Translations under genes and position numbers: made by a program
Notes under the pieces: model-generated
Seen by the model: only the letters and a program-made list of their open reading frames with translations
Told to the model about the DNA's origin: nothing
The model's database searches: none
DNA from: an uncultured Aquimarina sp.
Lineage (GTDB): Bacteria; Bacteroidota; Bacteroidia; Flavobacteriales; Flavobacteriaceae
Direction: 5' to 3'
DNA length: 64,000 bases
NCBI RefSeq assembly: GCF_947495315.1
Contig: NZ_CANLYD010000003.1
Location: forward strand, 310,001 to 374,000
Shown here: in pieces, positions 33,952-43,441 of the stretch
How positions within the stretch are numbered: position 1 is the first letter of the stretch
How the letters are laid out: every line of letters starts with the position of its first letter

Positions 33952-35796
33952 ATGGGAGTAAATAAAATGCTAAATTATATTAAAGATGTATTAGATAATA
34001 TGCCAACTGACTGGTTGAATCTAACTACGCATCGACTAGATATTTATAATGAAAAACTGGCAAAAACTCAATTCTTAGAACAGTTTGAAACCTTATTTAA
34101 TGACAATAATTCTGAAACATCAATACTAGCTGAATTACCAACGGCTTATGACTATATTCGATTAGGTCACCCATTATCTTGTGTACTAGAATGGGGGATC
34201 GCTAACTTAAATAGTTTAAAACCAGAAAATGTAATCAGTTTTTCATCAAAGACGATTCCTATTTTGGCAATTCTAAGGAAAAATTTGTTAGATGATAAAA
34301 ACACCCAAATCATTTATACAGATGAATTACCTCATTTTTTTGATGCTGAAGTATTAAAGAATGTTTATGGTTATAAGTTTGATTTAAAGCATGTTGAGGA
34401 TGTGTCAGCCATTCCTGACTTTAACGGAAGTACCATTTTAATTTCTGAAGAAGATGAAATTAAAACTATTGGTCTTATTCCAAATGTCGACTTTTTTATA
34501 AGTGTTTATTCTGATTTAGGAAGTATTTTATTAGTAAATGGCGAACAAAATCAAAGTTACATTTCAGAAATTCAACATGTAAGAAGAAGAGAGACCATTG
34601 CTATGACACCAGCCAATTGTCTTATTGCATTGCGTGCTCTAATAAAGAAGTCTTCTTTTGATAGTAAGAAAAATAATGTCGAGACAAACAAAACAAGTGT
34701 CCTAGATTCAATTGTAGCAATTACCGGTACAAACACAAAACCACTAGTTGGTTCTAGCGGCCTATCTATTCAATATGCGATTATGATGGGGTTAGTTCAC
34801 GATGCACAAGAAAAACATAAAGGAAAGGCTATCAAATTTGTTGTTCCACCAAATTGTTACGGTGGTACAAATGATCAGGCAAGACGAGTTGCTGCTTGTA
34901 TTGATAATGTGGAAGTGGTGGACTTACCAGTGGATGGTGATAATGATATGGTACAAAGTATAGATTTAGTTTTAGATAAAATTGCTAAGGAAGATGCTAT
35001 CCCTTATATCATTGCTGAAATTCCAACGAATCCTAGAGTCGAAGTTCCTGATCTAATACAGTTAAAAGATGCTTTAAGTAAAGTACGTAAAACTGCAGCT
35101 GGTGAAATTGCTGTCGATCCCGTTTTTATTTTGGATCAAACATTTTGTCCTAATGTGCTATTTCTGGGAGAAGGTGAAATACTCTCAACCGTTCGTGCTA
35201 TTTCGTACGCTAGTGGATCGAAATTTCCAAGTGGTGGACAATGTACAGCTGGTTATATTGTAGGTAATGAAAAAGCGAACTCTTTAATGGAGAAAATAGA
35301 ATTGCATCTTAATCTTTGTGATAACGAAGCAACAGCGCTACAATATGAGATATTAGCCAAACAGCTGCCTTCAATGAATCAAAGAATTAGTGATGCCTAC
35401 AAGAATACACGCGAATTTGTAAACTTCATCAATGATACTTTACCAGAGGCGAAAATTAATTTTGTTTCGTCAGCATTGGCACAGCAAGGATTTACCCCAT
35501 CAGTATTTTCATTAGATCTTCCAACTAAAGGCACTACTGATGAAGAAAAAGAATCTTATAAACGAGCGCTAAATCATAAATTAATCAATTTAATGATTAC
35601 AGAGATTCCCAATGAAAGTAAATACTGTGTGAGCTATGGCCAGTTAAAAGGATGTTACTGGACGATACCAGCAACATCTACTCAAGGGACAACTAAAGAA
35701 GGTGACAAAGATTATATTGCCCGCGTAGCACTTTCACCAAATATGGATCTTGAACTTCATAAAAAAGTTTTTTTAGATTTTGTCGGAAAAATTTAA
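33952..35796 (+). CDS. PLP-dependent Cys/Met-metabolism-type enzyme with extra N-terminal domain
   Basis: A large protein (614 residues from the ATG at 33952; Met15 of the longer TTG frame at 33967 is also possible). Residues about 1-215 form a domain I do not recognise (LPTAYDYIRLGHPLSCVLEWG, then VISFSSKTIPILAIL). The remainder is a fold-type-I PLP enzyme like cystathionine gamma-synthase: GSSGLSIQYAIMMGLVHDAQ, AEIPTNPRVEVPD, and the PLP-lysine region SYASGSKFPSGGQCTAG. It probably acts on a sulfur or other amino acid, with unknown substrate. It follows guaD after 158 bases and may be a separate unit. Confidence 0.7.
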   Translation: MGVNKMLNYIKDVLDNMPTDWLNLTTHRLDIYNEKLAKTQFLEQFETLFNDNNSETSILAELPTAYDYIRLGHPLSCVLEWGIANLNSLKPENVISFSSKTIPILAILRKNLLDDKNTQIIYTDELPHFFDAEVLKNVYGYKFDLKHVEDVSAIPDFNGSTILISEEDEIKTIGLIPNVDFFISVYSDLGSILLVNGEQNQSYISEIQHVRRRETIAMTPANCLIALRALIKKSSFDSKKNNVETNKTSVLDSIVAITGTNTKPLVGSSGLSIQYAIMMGLVHDAQEKHKGKAIKFVVPPNCYGGTNDQARRVAACIDNVEVVDLPVDGDNDMVQSIDLVLDKIAKEDAIPYIIAEIPTNPRVEVPDLIQLKDALSKVRKTAAGEIAVDPVFILDQTFCPNVLFLGEGEILSTVRAISYASGSKFPSGGQCTAGYIVGNEKANSLMEKIELHLNLCDNEATALQYEILAKQLPSMNQRISDAYKNTREFVNFINDTLPEAKINFVSSALAQQGFTPSVFSLDLPTKGTTDEEKESYKRALNHKLINLMITEIPNESKYCVSYGQLKGCYWTIPATSTQGTTKEGDKDYIARVALSPNMDLELHKKVFLDFVGKI

Positions 35797-36009
35797 TTAT
35801 AATGAAGGCGGTGAGAGCTTTCCAAGGTATTCATATTATTGAGTGTTTTTCTATGTTTTCAATTATTGGACTTTTTTACAACTATATTTTTCGGAAACTT
35901 ATGAGCTACTAGTTGTTGCTTTAGTTTCGATTGCACAAGTTTTGGTTATTAGACATACATGTCTTTATCGGAGGAGCTTTTAAATTTTTATCAAAGGAAA
36001 GTGTTGACA

Positions 36010-36064
36010 GATTAGTCGATTATTTAGTAACATTTTACGCTATTAAGACACATATAATGTTAGA
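36010..36064 (+). repeat. Partial attC-like 3' half outside the main array
   Basis: GATTAGTCGATTATTTAGTAACATTTT, ending with GTTAG at 36059-36063, matches (with changes) the spacer at 19453-19475. The next gene starts 19 bases later. It shows that relics of the same repeat reach beyond the main cassette-like region. Confidence 0.4.
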
Positions 36065-36082
36065 ACCAATTATAAAGTAATT

Positions 36083-37651
36083 ATGAAAAAATTAGTCCTT
36101 TTTATCTCATCGATACTATGTCTCTTCATAGGTAACTCACTTTTTAGCCAAGAGATTAATTCAGCTCAAATTGATGCTCTTGTTGCCAGAGCATTAGATT
36201 CAACTCCTTCTGTTGGGATTGCCGTAGCTGTTGTAAAAGATGGAAATCTAATTCATTCTAAAGGGTACGGAGTTAAATCTATTGAAAACAAGAATAAGGT
36301 AGATAAGCACACATTGTTTGCTATTGCCTCTAATTCTAAGGCGTTCACAGCTGCCGCATTGTCGATTCTGGTAGATGAAGGTAAACTTAATTGGCAGGAT
36401 AGGGTGATCGATCATATTGCTGAGTTTAAAATGTACAATGATTATGTAACCGCTAATTTTACTATTGTAGATCTTCTAACTCATAGAAGTGGTTTAGGCC
36501 TTGGAGCAGGTGATCTGATGATTTTTCCTGATGGAGGAGATTTTACCATTAAAGATGTTCTTACTAGTTTTCAATACCAGAAATCTACTTCTGACTTTCG
36601 GACTAAATATGATTATGACAATTTATTGTATATAGTAGCAGGAGAAGTAGTGGCAAGGGTGAGCGGAATGAGCTGGTCTGATTTTGTGCAATCAAAAATA
36701 TTTGCACCATTAGGTATGAATAACTCAGTACCCACAAATTCGAGACTACAAAAAAATGCCAATCTTGCATTGCCACACGATTCAGAAGGTGAGCAAATAA
36801 GACAATTACCAATTTATGATGGAGATCTTGTAGCTGCAGCGGGTGGTATTTATGCAAGTGTCGATGATTTGAGTAAATGGATGACCATGCAATTAAATAG
36901 GGGTAAATATGGAAAGGATTTGTCTAATGAATTATTCTCAGAAAAACAACAAAATCAGATGTGGAAGCCCCACACTAACTTAGGGTTTACTACAAAACCA
37001 AATCCGAGAACAAAGCAACATTTTGCAGCCTACGGTTTAGGTTGGTTCATCATAGATAAACAAGGGAAAATTGTTGTTTCCCATACCGGTGGTTTGCCAG
37101 GTATGCTTTCTAAAACAGTTTTAGTTCCTGAACTTAATTTGGGAATTGTAGTTTTAACGAATTCATCATCTGGAGGAAGCGCATATAGTTCCATTCCAGA
37201 GATGATACTTGATTCTTATTTAGAGATTGAAGAAAGAGACTGGATTAAAGAATTGGCAGATAGAACAAAAACTAGGGGTAACGAGTCAGATGCGTTGACT
37301 ACTGAAGTATGGAAGGTTGTTGAGGAAAACAAATCTTCCATCATTGATTTAAATAACTATGCGGGGACTTATAAAGACAACTGGTTTGGCGAAGTAGAAA
37401 TTGCAATGAAGGATGGTAAGCTTTGGTTTATATCCAAACGATCACCAAAGTTGAATGGTCAAATGTATTTTTATAAAGCTACTACATTTGCAATTAAATG
37501 GGAATATACCGACATGAATGCAGATGCATTTGCCACATTTAGTTTAAACGAAGAAGGCAAAGGAATAGGCATAAAAATGAAAGGTATCTCTCCTAATATT
37601 GATTTTAGTTTCGATTTTCAAGATTTAGACTTAAAACGAGTTAAACATTGA
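36083..37651 (+). CDS. Secreted serine beta-lactamase-like hydrolase with DUF3471 tail
   Basis: A 522-residue exported protein (signal peptide ending SLFSQ). The class-C beta-lactamase/DD-peptidase fold covers about residues 25-385. SxxK is at Ser83-Lys86 (ASNSKAF), the Tyr motif is in KYDYDNLLY, and the third motif is SHTGGLPGM. The C-terminal DUF3471 lipocalin-like domain begins LNNYAGTYKDNWFGEVEIA. Such proteins are usually esterases or peptidases of cell-wall or D-amino-acid substrates; true beta-lactamase activity is unlikely. Confidence 0.85.
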   Translation: MKKLVLFISSILCLFIGNSLFSQEINSAQIDALVARALDSTPSVGIAVAVVKDGNLIHSKGYGVKSIENKNKVDKHTLFAIASNSKAFTAAALSILVDEGKLNWQDRVIDHIAEFKMYNDYVTANFTIVDLLTHRSGLGLGAGDLMIFPDGGDFTIKDVLTSFQYQKSTSDFRTKYDYDNLLYIVAGEVVARVSGMSWSDFVQSKIFAPLGMNNSVPTNSRLQKNANLALPHDSEGEQIRQLPIYDGDLVAAAGGIYASVDDLSKWMTMQLNRGKYGKDLSNELFSEKQQNQMWKPHTNLGFTTKPNPRTKQHFAAYGLGWFIIDKQGKIVVSHTGGLPGMLSKTVLVPELNLGIVVLTNSSSGGSAYSSIPEMILDSYLEIEERDWIKELADRTKTRGNESDALTTEVWKVVEENKSSIIDLNNYAGTYKDNWFGEVEIAMKDGKLWFISKRSPKLNGQMYFYKATTFAIKWEYTDMNADAFATFSLNEEGKGIGIKMKGISPNIDFSFDFQDLDLKRVKH

Positions 37652-37760
37652 ACACTATAAATTCAGGTATTTTCACGGGTTAATTCCCCCATATTTTCTA
37701 TATAAATTACTGTCAGAAATTTGCTACAAAAAAATATAAAAATATATTAAAAGAAAACTT

Positions 37761-39170
37761 ATGTCAGGAACAATGAACACAACTTCTTGGTTCGTCTCAA
37801 CCAAGACTGTTAATGGTGTATCAACATCAAAACTTGAAAAACAAATAGGCACATCTACACCGATGGAATTTAAAATTAAAGGCGTTTGTTATTCTCCGTG
37901 CCCTATTAATGGATCCAACGGGAATGCTCCAGGTATGGGCGACTGGTTTTGGGATACTTTTTCTGGGACGGGATACAAAATTACTGGCTGGGATGTACTT
38001 TGGGCTAGTGGAAGTCCAAATCGAGAAGATTTAAAAAGAATCAAGGCACTTGGTGTAAATACCATCCGGGTCTATTCAATGCTTTCACGTCAGGTACAAC
38101 TCAAATCAGGATACCCGAAAAATGTTGGTGGTAAGGAAGTATATGAATATGATTATCCATCATATCCTTGGGATTCAACAGTTCATAAGTTTACTCATAA
38201 TAATTTTTTAGATGCCTGTGAAGAGGTTGGACTATCGGTTCTTGTTGGAGTACCTTTACCACAAGGGATGTTTTGGAAAGAACTTTACGATAACCCAGCA
38301 GCAGTATCACAAAATCAAAAAACTTTCTGGAAGGAAGTGCTAAAGGAAACTGTAGAATCGGTAGGAACACACAAAGCTGTAATGGGATTTATAGTGCAGA
38401 ATGAGCTAGATGATAATACGCACTTGTATGAAGACAAAGCGAAAGCTAAGTTTTGGTGGTCGCAAGCTGAAGTATTTTCAAAAATCGCAAAAACAGCTGC
38501 ACCAAATAAGCTAGTTGGTATGGCAGTTCATGATAATCCACTAATTACACAAAATTGTCAGACTTATATGGCTGCATGCCCATCAATTGATTTTTGGGGA
38601 GTGAATACGTATCAAACACAAACGTTTAGATCTATTTTTATTGATAATTCCTTTTCTCCTCCTGCAGGTTACAACGTTTTGACGGGTGATGCTATTAAAC
38701 CGGTAATTTTTACAGAATATGGAATTCCGGCTACAGGTCATTCTACTCCAACTGATCCATCAACAATTTATTCGGATAATGCTACAGAGACACTTACAGC
38801 AAATGTCCTTACTAATGTACTACCACAAGCTTATGGAGTTCAACCGACTTCACCACTTAAACCGTATGATTCAGGATTGTGTCTTGGGTTGTATTATTTT
38901 GAGTATTGTGACGAGTGGTGGAATCAAGGAGGTAGCCCGGATATATATACTTGGTATGGAGGAGCAGCTTCAGGTTTTCCTAATGGGTTTTGGGATCAAG
39001 ATGGTTTTGGGATTTATTCAGTTGCTCGTGGAGGAAATCTGGAAAATAATGCAACTATTTGGAATCAACCTTCTCCAGGCTATGGTTCACCTAATACACC
39101 TGTAGATGTTCATACAGAACGCACACCAATTGCTACAGCGATCAAGAAGGCATTTGACGATGTAACGTAA
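37761..39170 (+). CDS. Clan GH-A glycosidase, GH72-like, without signal peptide
   Basis: A 469-residue TIM-barrel protein. The start (MSGTMNTTSWFVSTK) is not a signal peptide. GVCYSPCPING, then DLKRIKALGVNTIRVYSML, is the opening of glucanosyltransferase/GH72-like barrels. The acid/base Glu is in IVQNELDD and the nucleophile Glu in VIFTEYGIP. Two late segments are aromatic-rich (YYFEYCDEWW, TWYGGAASGFPNGFWDQDG). GH72 enzymes remodel beta-1,3-glucan; GH2/GH5-related activities are alternatives. Absence of a signal peptide is odd for such an enzyme. A strong terminator follows. Confidence 0.72.
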   Translation: MSGTMNTTSWFVSTKTVNGVSTSKLEKQIGTSTPMEFKIKGVCYSPCPINGSNGNAPGMGDWFWDTFSGTGYKITGWDVLWASGSPNREDLKRIKALGVNTIRVYSMLSRQVQLKSGYPKNVGGKEVYEYDYPSYPWDSTVHKFTHNNFLDACEEVGLSVLVGVPLPQGMFWKELYDNPAAVSQNQKTFWKEVLKETVESVGTHKAVMGFIVQNELDDNTHLYEDKAKAKFWWSQAEVFSKIAKTAAPNKLVGMAVHDNPLITQNCQTYMAACPSIDFWGVNTYQTQTFRSIFIDNSFSPPAGYNVLTGDAIKPVIFTEYGIPATGHSTPTDPSTIYSDNATETLTANVLTNVLPQAYGVQPTSPLKPYDSGLCLGLYYFEYCDEWWNQGGSPDIYTWYGGAASGFPNGFWDQDGFGIYSVARGGNLENNATIWNQPSPGYGSPNTPVDVHTERTPIATAIKKAFDDVT

Positions 39171-39195
39171 TTGTAAAAAAGTATTTTCAGTACTT

Positions 39196-39231
39196 GGCCT
39201 CTGTTATTTCAGTAAATAGAGGCCTTTTTTT
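39196..39231 (+). terminator. Terminator after the GH72-like gene
   Basis: Stem GGCCTCT/AGAGGCC (39196-39202 with 39218-39224) followed by seven T. Confidence 0.9.
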
Positions 39232-39465
39232 GATTTATCATAAAACTATCTCCGTATGGCATACCCGCAAGAAGAAGGTAATTCTTTTAGAAAATTCATT
39301 ACCAATTTAAAACTGAATCTAAAATGTGTTTTTAAAAATATCATAACATTCCCTTTAGTATATAACGCTTAATTGTAGGTGATACCCTACCGTTTTGTTG
39401 TTTAGACTAAATGGAATTAGTAATCCTTATTTCAGAATACACAGGGAAAAATGTCGTTCTAGAGA

Positions 39466-40404
39466 TTATAAATGACAATCTTTCATAGATTCATAATAGC
39501 TGCGATACTCATCATAGCTTACTTTTTTTCTGCCTTTTTCCAGTACAATAGTATCCTGATTAGAGAATTCTGAAAAAGGAACTGTTTTTTTAGGAAAGCC
39601 TTCTATAACTATTTCAAAATAACTATCTGGTGTAATATTACTAGTATCCATTTCTATACTGAATTTACCATCGTAATCTGAAAAAGCGTATGTACAAGAA
39701 GTATCAGATAATTGCAATTTTACAACAGCAATGGGTACAATAGATCCATCTGGTTTATGAATGTTACCTTCAATTATTTGTATTCCGGTTGTACCAACAG
39801 GAGTTGTAGAAGTTAAAGTAGTGCTAGTATCTTCTCCTTGTGTTTTGGTGTTTCCAGAAAGGTCTTCGATCGTCCAATCATCAAGTTTTTCACCTTTTTT
39901 ATATGCTCCTTTCACAATAACACCGGATGCATCCTGACGCCAATAATCGCCATGTTTCTTTCCATTCTTGTAGTTAACCTTTTCTTTAGATCCACCTTTC
40001 GTAATATACCATAAACCTTCTTTTTTTCCTTTTTCATAATTTCCTTCTTCAGTAAAAGTAAAGCCATTGTCAGAATTATAATAATAACCATTTCTTTGAT
40101 CATCTTCATAATTCTCTATTGTTGATAAATCTAAAGATCCTTTTTTTCTGAAAATTAGAAAATGCAACCATTCTCCGTGCTTTTTACCTTTTCGATATTC
40201 AATTTTATGAATACCTATCAGTTTTTTGTCCTTAAATTCTCTTACATAATATTTACCATTAAGCTCATTTTCTTGATTAATCTCTATTAGCTCATTATAT
40301 TCATCATTAGTAAGTTGTATATATCCTCCTTCAATAGGAGATTGCCCTTTTACAACAAAAGAAAAAAGTAATGATAGGATCAATATAATTGAAGTATTTT
40401 TCAT
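39466..40404 (-). CDS. Secreted MORN-repeat protein with carboxypeptidase-regulatory-like domain
   Basis: A 312-residue exported protein (signal peptide ending VVKGQ). The N-terminal half has YwqK-like MORN repeats (EYRKGKKHGEWLHF, NYEKGKKEGLWYI, NYKNGKKHGDYW, AYKKGEKLDDW). A Thr/Ser linker leads to a beta-sandwich typical of CarboxypepD_reg domains (IEGNIHKPDGSIVPIAVVKL, FSDYDGKFSI, TIVLEKG). It is probably a surface or outer-membrane-associated scaffold. It shares the MORN type with the lipoprotein at 27369 but is otherwise different. Confidence 0.78.
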   Translation of the reverse strand: MKNTSIILILSLLFSFVVKGQSPIEGGYIQLTNDEYNELIEINQENELNGKYYVREFKDKKLIGIHKIEYRKGKKHGEWLHFLIFRKKGSLDLSTIENYEDDQRNGYYYNSDNGFTFTEEGNYEKGKKEGLWYITKGGSKEKVNYKNGKKHGDYWRQDASGVIVKGAYKKGEKLDDWTIEDLSGNTKTQGEDTSTTLTSTTPVGTTGIQIIEGNIHKPDGSIVPIAVVKLQLSDTSCTYAFSDYDGKFSIEMDTSNITPDSYFEIVIEGFPKKTVPFSEFSNQDTIVLEKGRKKVSYDEYRSYYESMKDCHL

Positions 40405-40718
40405 GATTTTAATAAATTGTATTTGTGTGATTTTTTCCCTTGGTAACGAATAAAGTTAGGTTATTTTTATTGCTTTTCAAATAGTTATGACCAATTCACA
40501 ACCTATTTGCTTTAGTACTTATATATCAAAGACAATACCATTTTGTTACCCTCTCAAAGAATAATATTATTTAAATGAAAATATAGAACTTTATGTCTAT
40601 GCATAAAAGTTAACTAATGCTATCCATAGTTGTGATTAATGTTTGTTTTTTAATATGATTTACTGAAATGATATTGGATTTTGGATAACGTTAAGAGGGA
40701 TACTAACGAGAGTAAATC
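40405..40718 (-). other. Intergenic stretch between two minus-strand genes
   Basis: AT-rich DNA without a coding frame I can support. It should hold the promoter of the MORN gene to its left and the 3' end of the YitT transcript; no TAnnTTTG box or T-tailed hairpin stands out on the minus strand. Confidence 0.4.
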
Positions 40719-41693
40719 TCATTGCATTGGTTTTCTTTTTATCATGCCTCCTTTAATATCTTTAACCTGGTCCATCACAATAAATGCATTTCTATCTATT
40801 TTGTCAATTTCGGTACTCAGTTTAGCTATTTCTAAACGGGTCAATACTGTATATACTATTTCGAAGTTAGCACGTTCTCTATTAGGTTTATCATACCCTT
40901 GTTTTCCATGGTATATAGTACATGCTTTCCCCATTTTATTGGTTAGCATTAACCTGATTTCTTCATTTTTTTTAGAAATAATGGTAACACCGATATATTC
41001 TTCGACTCCATCAACTATGTAGTTCACGGTTTTAGCTGCGATTAAATACGTAAGAATTGCATATAATGCAGTTTCCATGGAAAGTAAATAAGCACCCACC
41101 GAAAATATAACGATATTAATCAATAGTATGATATCTCCAACAGTCATGTGCCATTTTCTACTTAGATAAATTGCCAAGACCTCCGTACCATCAATAACAC
41201 CACCACCTCTCATTGTCATACCGATTCCTAAACCTAAAAAGAAACCTCCAAAAAAAGCAATCAATAATTTATCTTCTGTTATTATGGGATAGGGTATAAA
41301 ATGTACTGCGATAGCCAAAGCGGTAATAGCGATAATACTTTTGATAGCAAATACGTTGCCTATAGTTCTGGCCCCTAAAATTATAAAAGGAAGATTCACA
41401 ATAATAAGTAGTAACCCCAAGGATATATTAGAGAATACTTGTAACAATAGAGAAACTCCTGTGGCACCACCATCAATAAATTGATTAGGGAGTAAGAAGC
41501 CATTAAGTCCAAATCCAGCAGAAAGAACTCCCGCCGATATAAATATTATTTCTTTTACAGAATGAACAAACTCTACGTGTCCTTTTCTTAACTCGGTTAC
41601 AATCTGTCGTTTCAGAATTGCTTGATTACCACTTTTGGTTTTTAACCTTTTTTTGGCGCGCAGTAATAGGATATATTGTAATAGTGGATTCAT
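40719..41693 (-). CDS. YitT-family membrane protein (DUF2179 tail)
   Basis: A 324-residue inner-membrane protein. After a basic N-terminal segment come five to six helices with SAGFGLNGFLLPNQFIDGGATG, the YitT signature, and GMTMRGGGVIDGTEVLA. The C-terminal DUF2179 domain (about residues 225-310) is cytoplasmic and regulatory-like: GVTIISKKNEEIRLML, then ANFEIVYTVLTRLEIA. The transported substrate is unknown, although the family is widespread. Read leftward from the ATG at 41693; it stands alone. Confidence 0.9.
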   Translation of the reverse strand: MNPLLQYILLLRAKKRLKTKSGNQAILKRQIVTELRKGHVEFVHSVKEIIFISAGVLSAGFGLNGFLLPNQFIDGGATGVSLLLQVFSNISLGLLLIIVNLPFIILGARTIGNVFAIKSIIAITALAIAVHFIPYPIITEDKLLIAFFGGFFLGLGIGMTMRGGGVIDGTEVLAIYLSRKWHMTVGDIILLINIVIFSVGAYLLSMETALYAILTYLIAAKTVNYIVDGVEEYIGVTIISKKNEEIRLMLTNKMGKACTIYHGKQGYDKPNRERANFEIVYTVLTRLEIAKLSTEIDKIDRNAFIVMDQVKDIKGGMIKRKPMQ

Positions 41694-41880
41694 TTATTAA
41701 ATATAGTCAAAATTGACAGGAATGATTGATTGTGAGTGTTTTAATAATAGCTGTTTTGGGTGTTTTTTGTACGAAACCGTGAATTTAGTTTTTAGTATAA
41801 ATACTGGAAACGGAAAAACTGTTTTATGACAAAAAAATAAGGTAAATTAGAAACAACAGATAAAATAAAAATGATCTACT

Positions 41881-42417
41881 ATGAAGTTTGAGTTAGATAA
41901 AGCAATATTGATTTTAGAAAGAACCCCAATACTCCTAAAAGGTTTTCTGAAGGAATTGCCTTCTGAATGGATTTATAAAAACGAAGGAGGGAAAACTTGG
42001 AGTCCTTTTGATGTGATGGGGCATTTAATTCATGGAGAAAAGACTGATTGGATAGTTAGAACCGAAATTATTTTGAGTGATGTTCCTGATAAAACGTTTG
42101 AACCTTTTGATAGGTTCGCACAATTCGAAAACAGTAAAGGAAAAACACTCTCGGCATTACTCATAGAATTCGAAACTCTCAGAAACAGTAACCTTATGCT
42201 ATTAAAATCAAAAAACCTTTCTTCTGGTGATCTTAATCGTAAAGGAATGCATCCCGAATTAGGAGAGGTCAAATTGAGCCAACTCTTGGCTGCTTGGGTT
42301 GTACATGATTTAGGACATATTGCTCAAATTGTTAGAGTAATTGCTAAGCAATACAAAGACGAAGTTGGTCCTTGGCCACAATATCTGACTATTTTAAATT
42401 ATAAACCAATGGAATAG
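41881..42417 (+). CDS. DinB-family protein
   Basis: A 178-residue four-helix-bundle protein of the DinB/YfiT type. Metal-ligand-like histidines lie in FDVMGHLIHGEKTDW and WVVHDLGHIAQIVRV, the usual His spacing. Members act as thiol-dependent transferases in some cases, but this one has no assigned substrate. It is followed after 112 bases by the decayed remains of a second DinB gene, and a third intact one lies at 52431. Confidence 0.85.
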   Translation: MKFELDKAILILERTPILLKGFLKELPSEWIYKNEGGKTWSPFDVMGHLIHGEKTDWIVRTEIILSDVPDKTFEPFDRFAQFENSKGKTLSALLIEFETLRNSNLMLLKSKNLSSGDLNRKGMHPELGEVKLSQLLAAWVVHDLGHIAQIVRVIAKQYKDEVGPWPQYLTILNYKPME

Positions 42418-42529
42418 ATATTACTATTATATAAAGATTGGAATCCTATAAGCTTGAAAAATTGAGATAACCTTAAAAGGGATATTTGTGTCTTTAGTAG
42501 TCTAAATAATTGGACTAATCAAACTAATA

Positions 42530-43024
42530 AACAATAAGCAAATTATCCCTTCATTAGGAAAACAATTAGAAATCGAAATCAATATTCTGCATAAGTTTCT
42601 GGCAAAAGTTCCAGTTGATAAATTTGATTGGAAATCTCATGAAAAGAGTATGGATGGAAAGATGTTATGATTACACCTCACAGATATTCCCGGTTCGACA
42701 GAAATGGGACTTACTACAGATAAACTGGATTTTACTACATCACTTTATCAACTAATACCTGTAACAAATGCAGAAGAATTATTAGCACTTTTGGATACAT
42801 CTTGGAAAAAGAGTAAAAAAATATTAAGTAATGCTAAGGAAGATGACTTTCTTCCAATATGGACAATATATAGTGGAGATCAAATTTTTATGAAAATGAC
42901 CAAATATGAGGTAATCAGACCTGTATTGCGCTAAATAGTGCATCATAGAGCACAATTAGGAGTGTACTTTAGATTATTTGATATTCCTATTCTGGGGACA
43001 TATGGAACAAGCGCAAATGATTAA
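42530..43024 (+). pseudogene. DinB-family gene, inactivated by in-frame stops
   Basis: One continuous DinB-like frame with two internal stops, TGA at 42668 and TAA at 42932, and no start codon at the expected place. Conserved pieces are PSLGKQLEIEINILHKFL, FDWKSHEKSM, (stop) LHLTDIPG, GLTTDKLDFT, LLALLDTSWKK, (stop) and VHHRAQLGVYFRLFDIPILG. Frame and overall length are intact, so decay is recent and by point mutation. The part between the stops remains open and could be mistaken for a small gene. Confidence 0.78.
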
Positions 43025-43144
43025 AATTTTTAAAATTCTCAATTCGAAATAGTTAGATTAAAAGCAAATTGAAGCTTAATTAAAATAATCTAAGGTATTC
43101 CCATAACTAATATAAAATTTTTATTCGTAGCTTTACGATTAACG

Positions 43145-43186
43145 AAGATGTGCCTAATTATCAAAACTCAGGTTTGGCATCATCTT
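43145..43186 (+). promoter_or_regulatory. Hairpin in the leader of the cold-shock gene
   Basis: AAGATGTGCC (43145-43154) pairs with GGCATCATCTT (43176-43186) with one bulged base. It lies 36 bases before the ATG. Cold-shock mRNAs often have structured leaders that respond to temperature, so a regulatory role is possible. Confidence 0.4.
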
Positions 43187-43221
43187 TGCAAATCAATAAG
43201 TAATTAATTTAAATTTTAACA

Positions 43222-43413
43222 ATGAACAAAGGAACAGTAAAATTCTTCAATGACGCCAAAGGATTTGGATTCATAACGGAAGAAGGTTCAAACAAAGAAC
43301 ATTTTGTACACATTTCAGGATTAGTAGACGAAATTCGTGAAGGCGATGCAGTTGAATTTGATCTACAAGAAGGTAAAAAGGGTTTAAACGCAGTAAATGT
43401 AAAAGTAATTTAA
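43222..43413 (+). CDS. Cold-shock domain protein (CspA family)
   Basis: A 63-residue single OB-fold RNA/DNA-binding protein with both RNP motifs, KGFGFI and HFVHI, and the usual start MNKGTVKFFNDAKGFGFI. It serves as an RNA chaperone. The leader is long and contains a hairpin, as is common for cold-shock genes, and a good terminator follows 28 bases after the stop. Monocistronic. Confidence 0.95.
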   Translation: MNKGTVKFFNDAKGFGFITEEGSNKEHFVHISGLVDEIREGDAVEFDLQEGKKGLNAVNVKVI

Positions 43414-43441
43414 TATATACTACATAACTTTTTTAATAGAC

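Noticed and set aside
36603..36857. 84-residue minus-strand frame inside the serine hydrolase gene
   Set aside because: Antisense shadow of a well-defined beta-lactamase-fold protein.
42704..42934. 76-residue open frame as a separate small gene
   Set aside because: It is only the part of the decayed DinB gene between its two internal stops.
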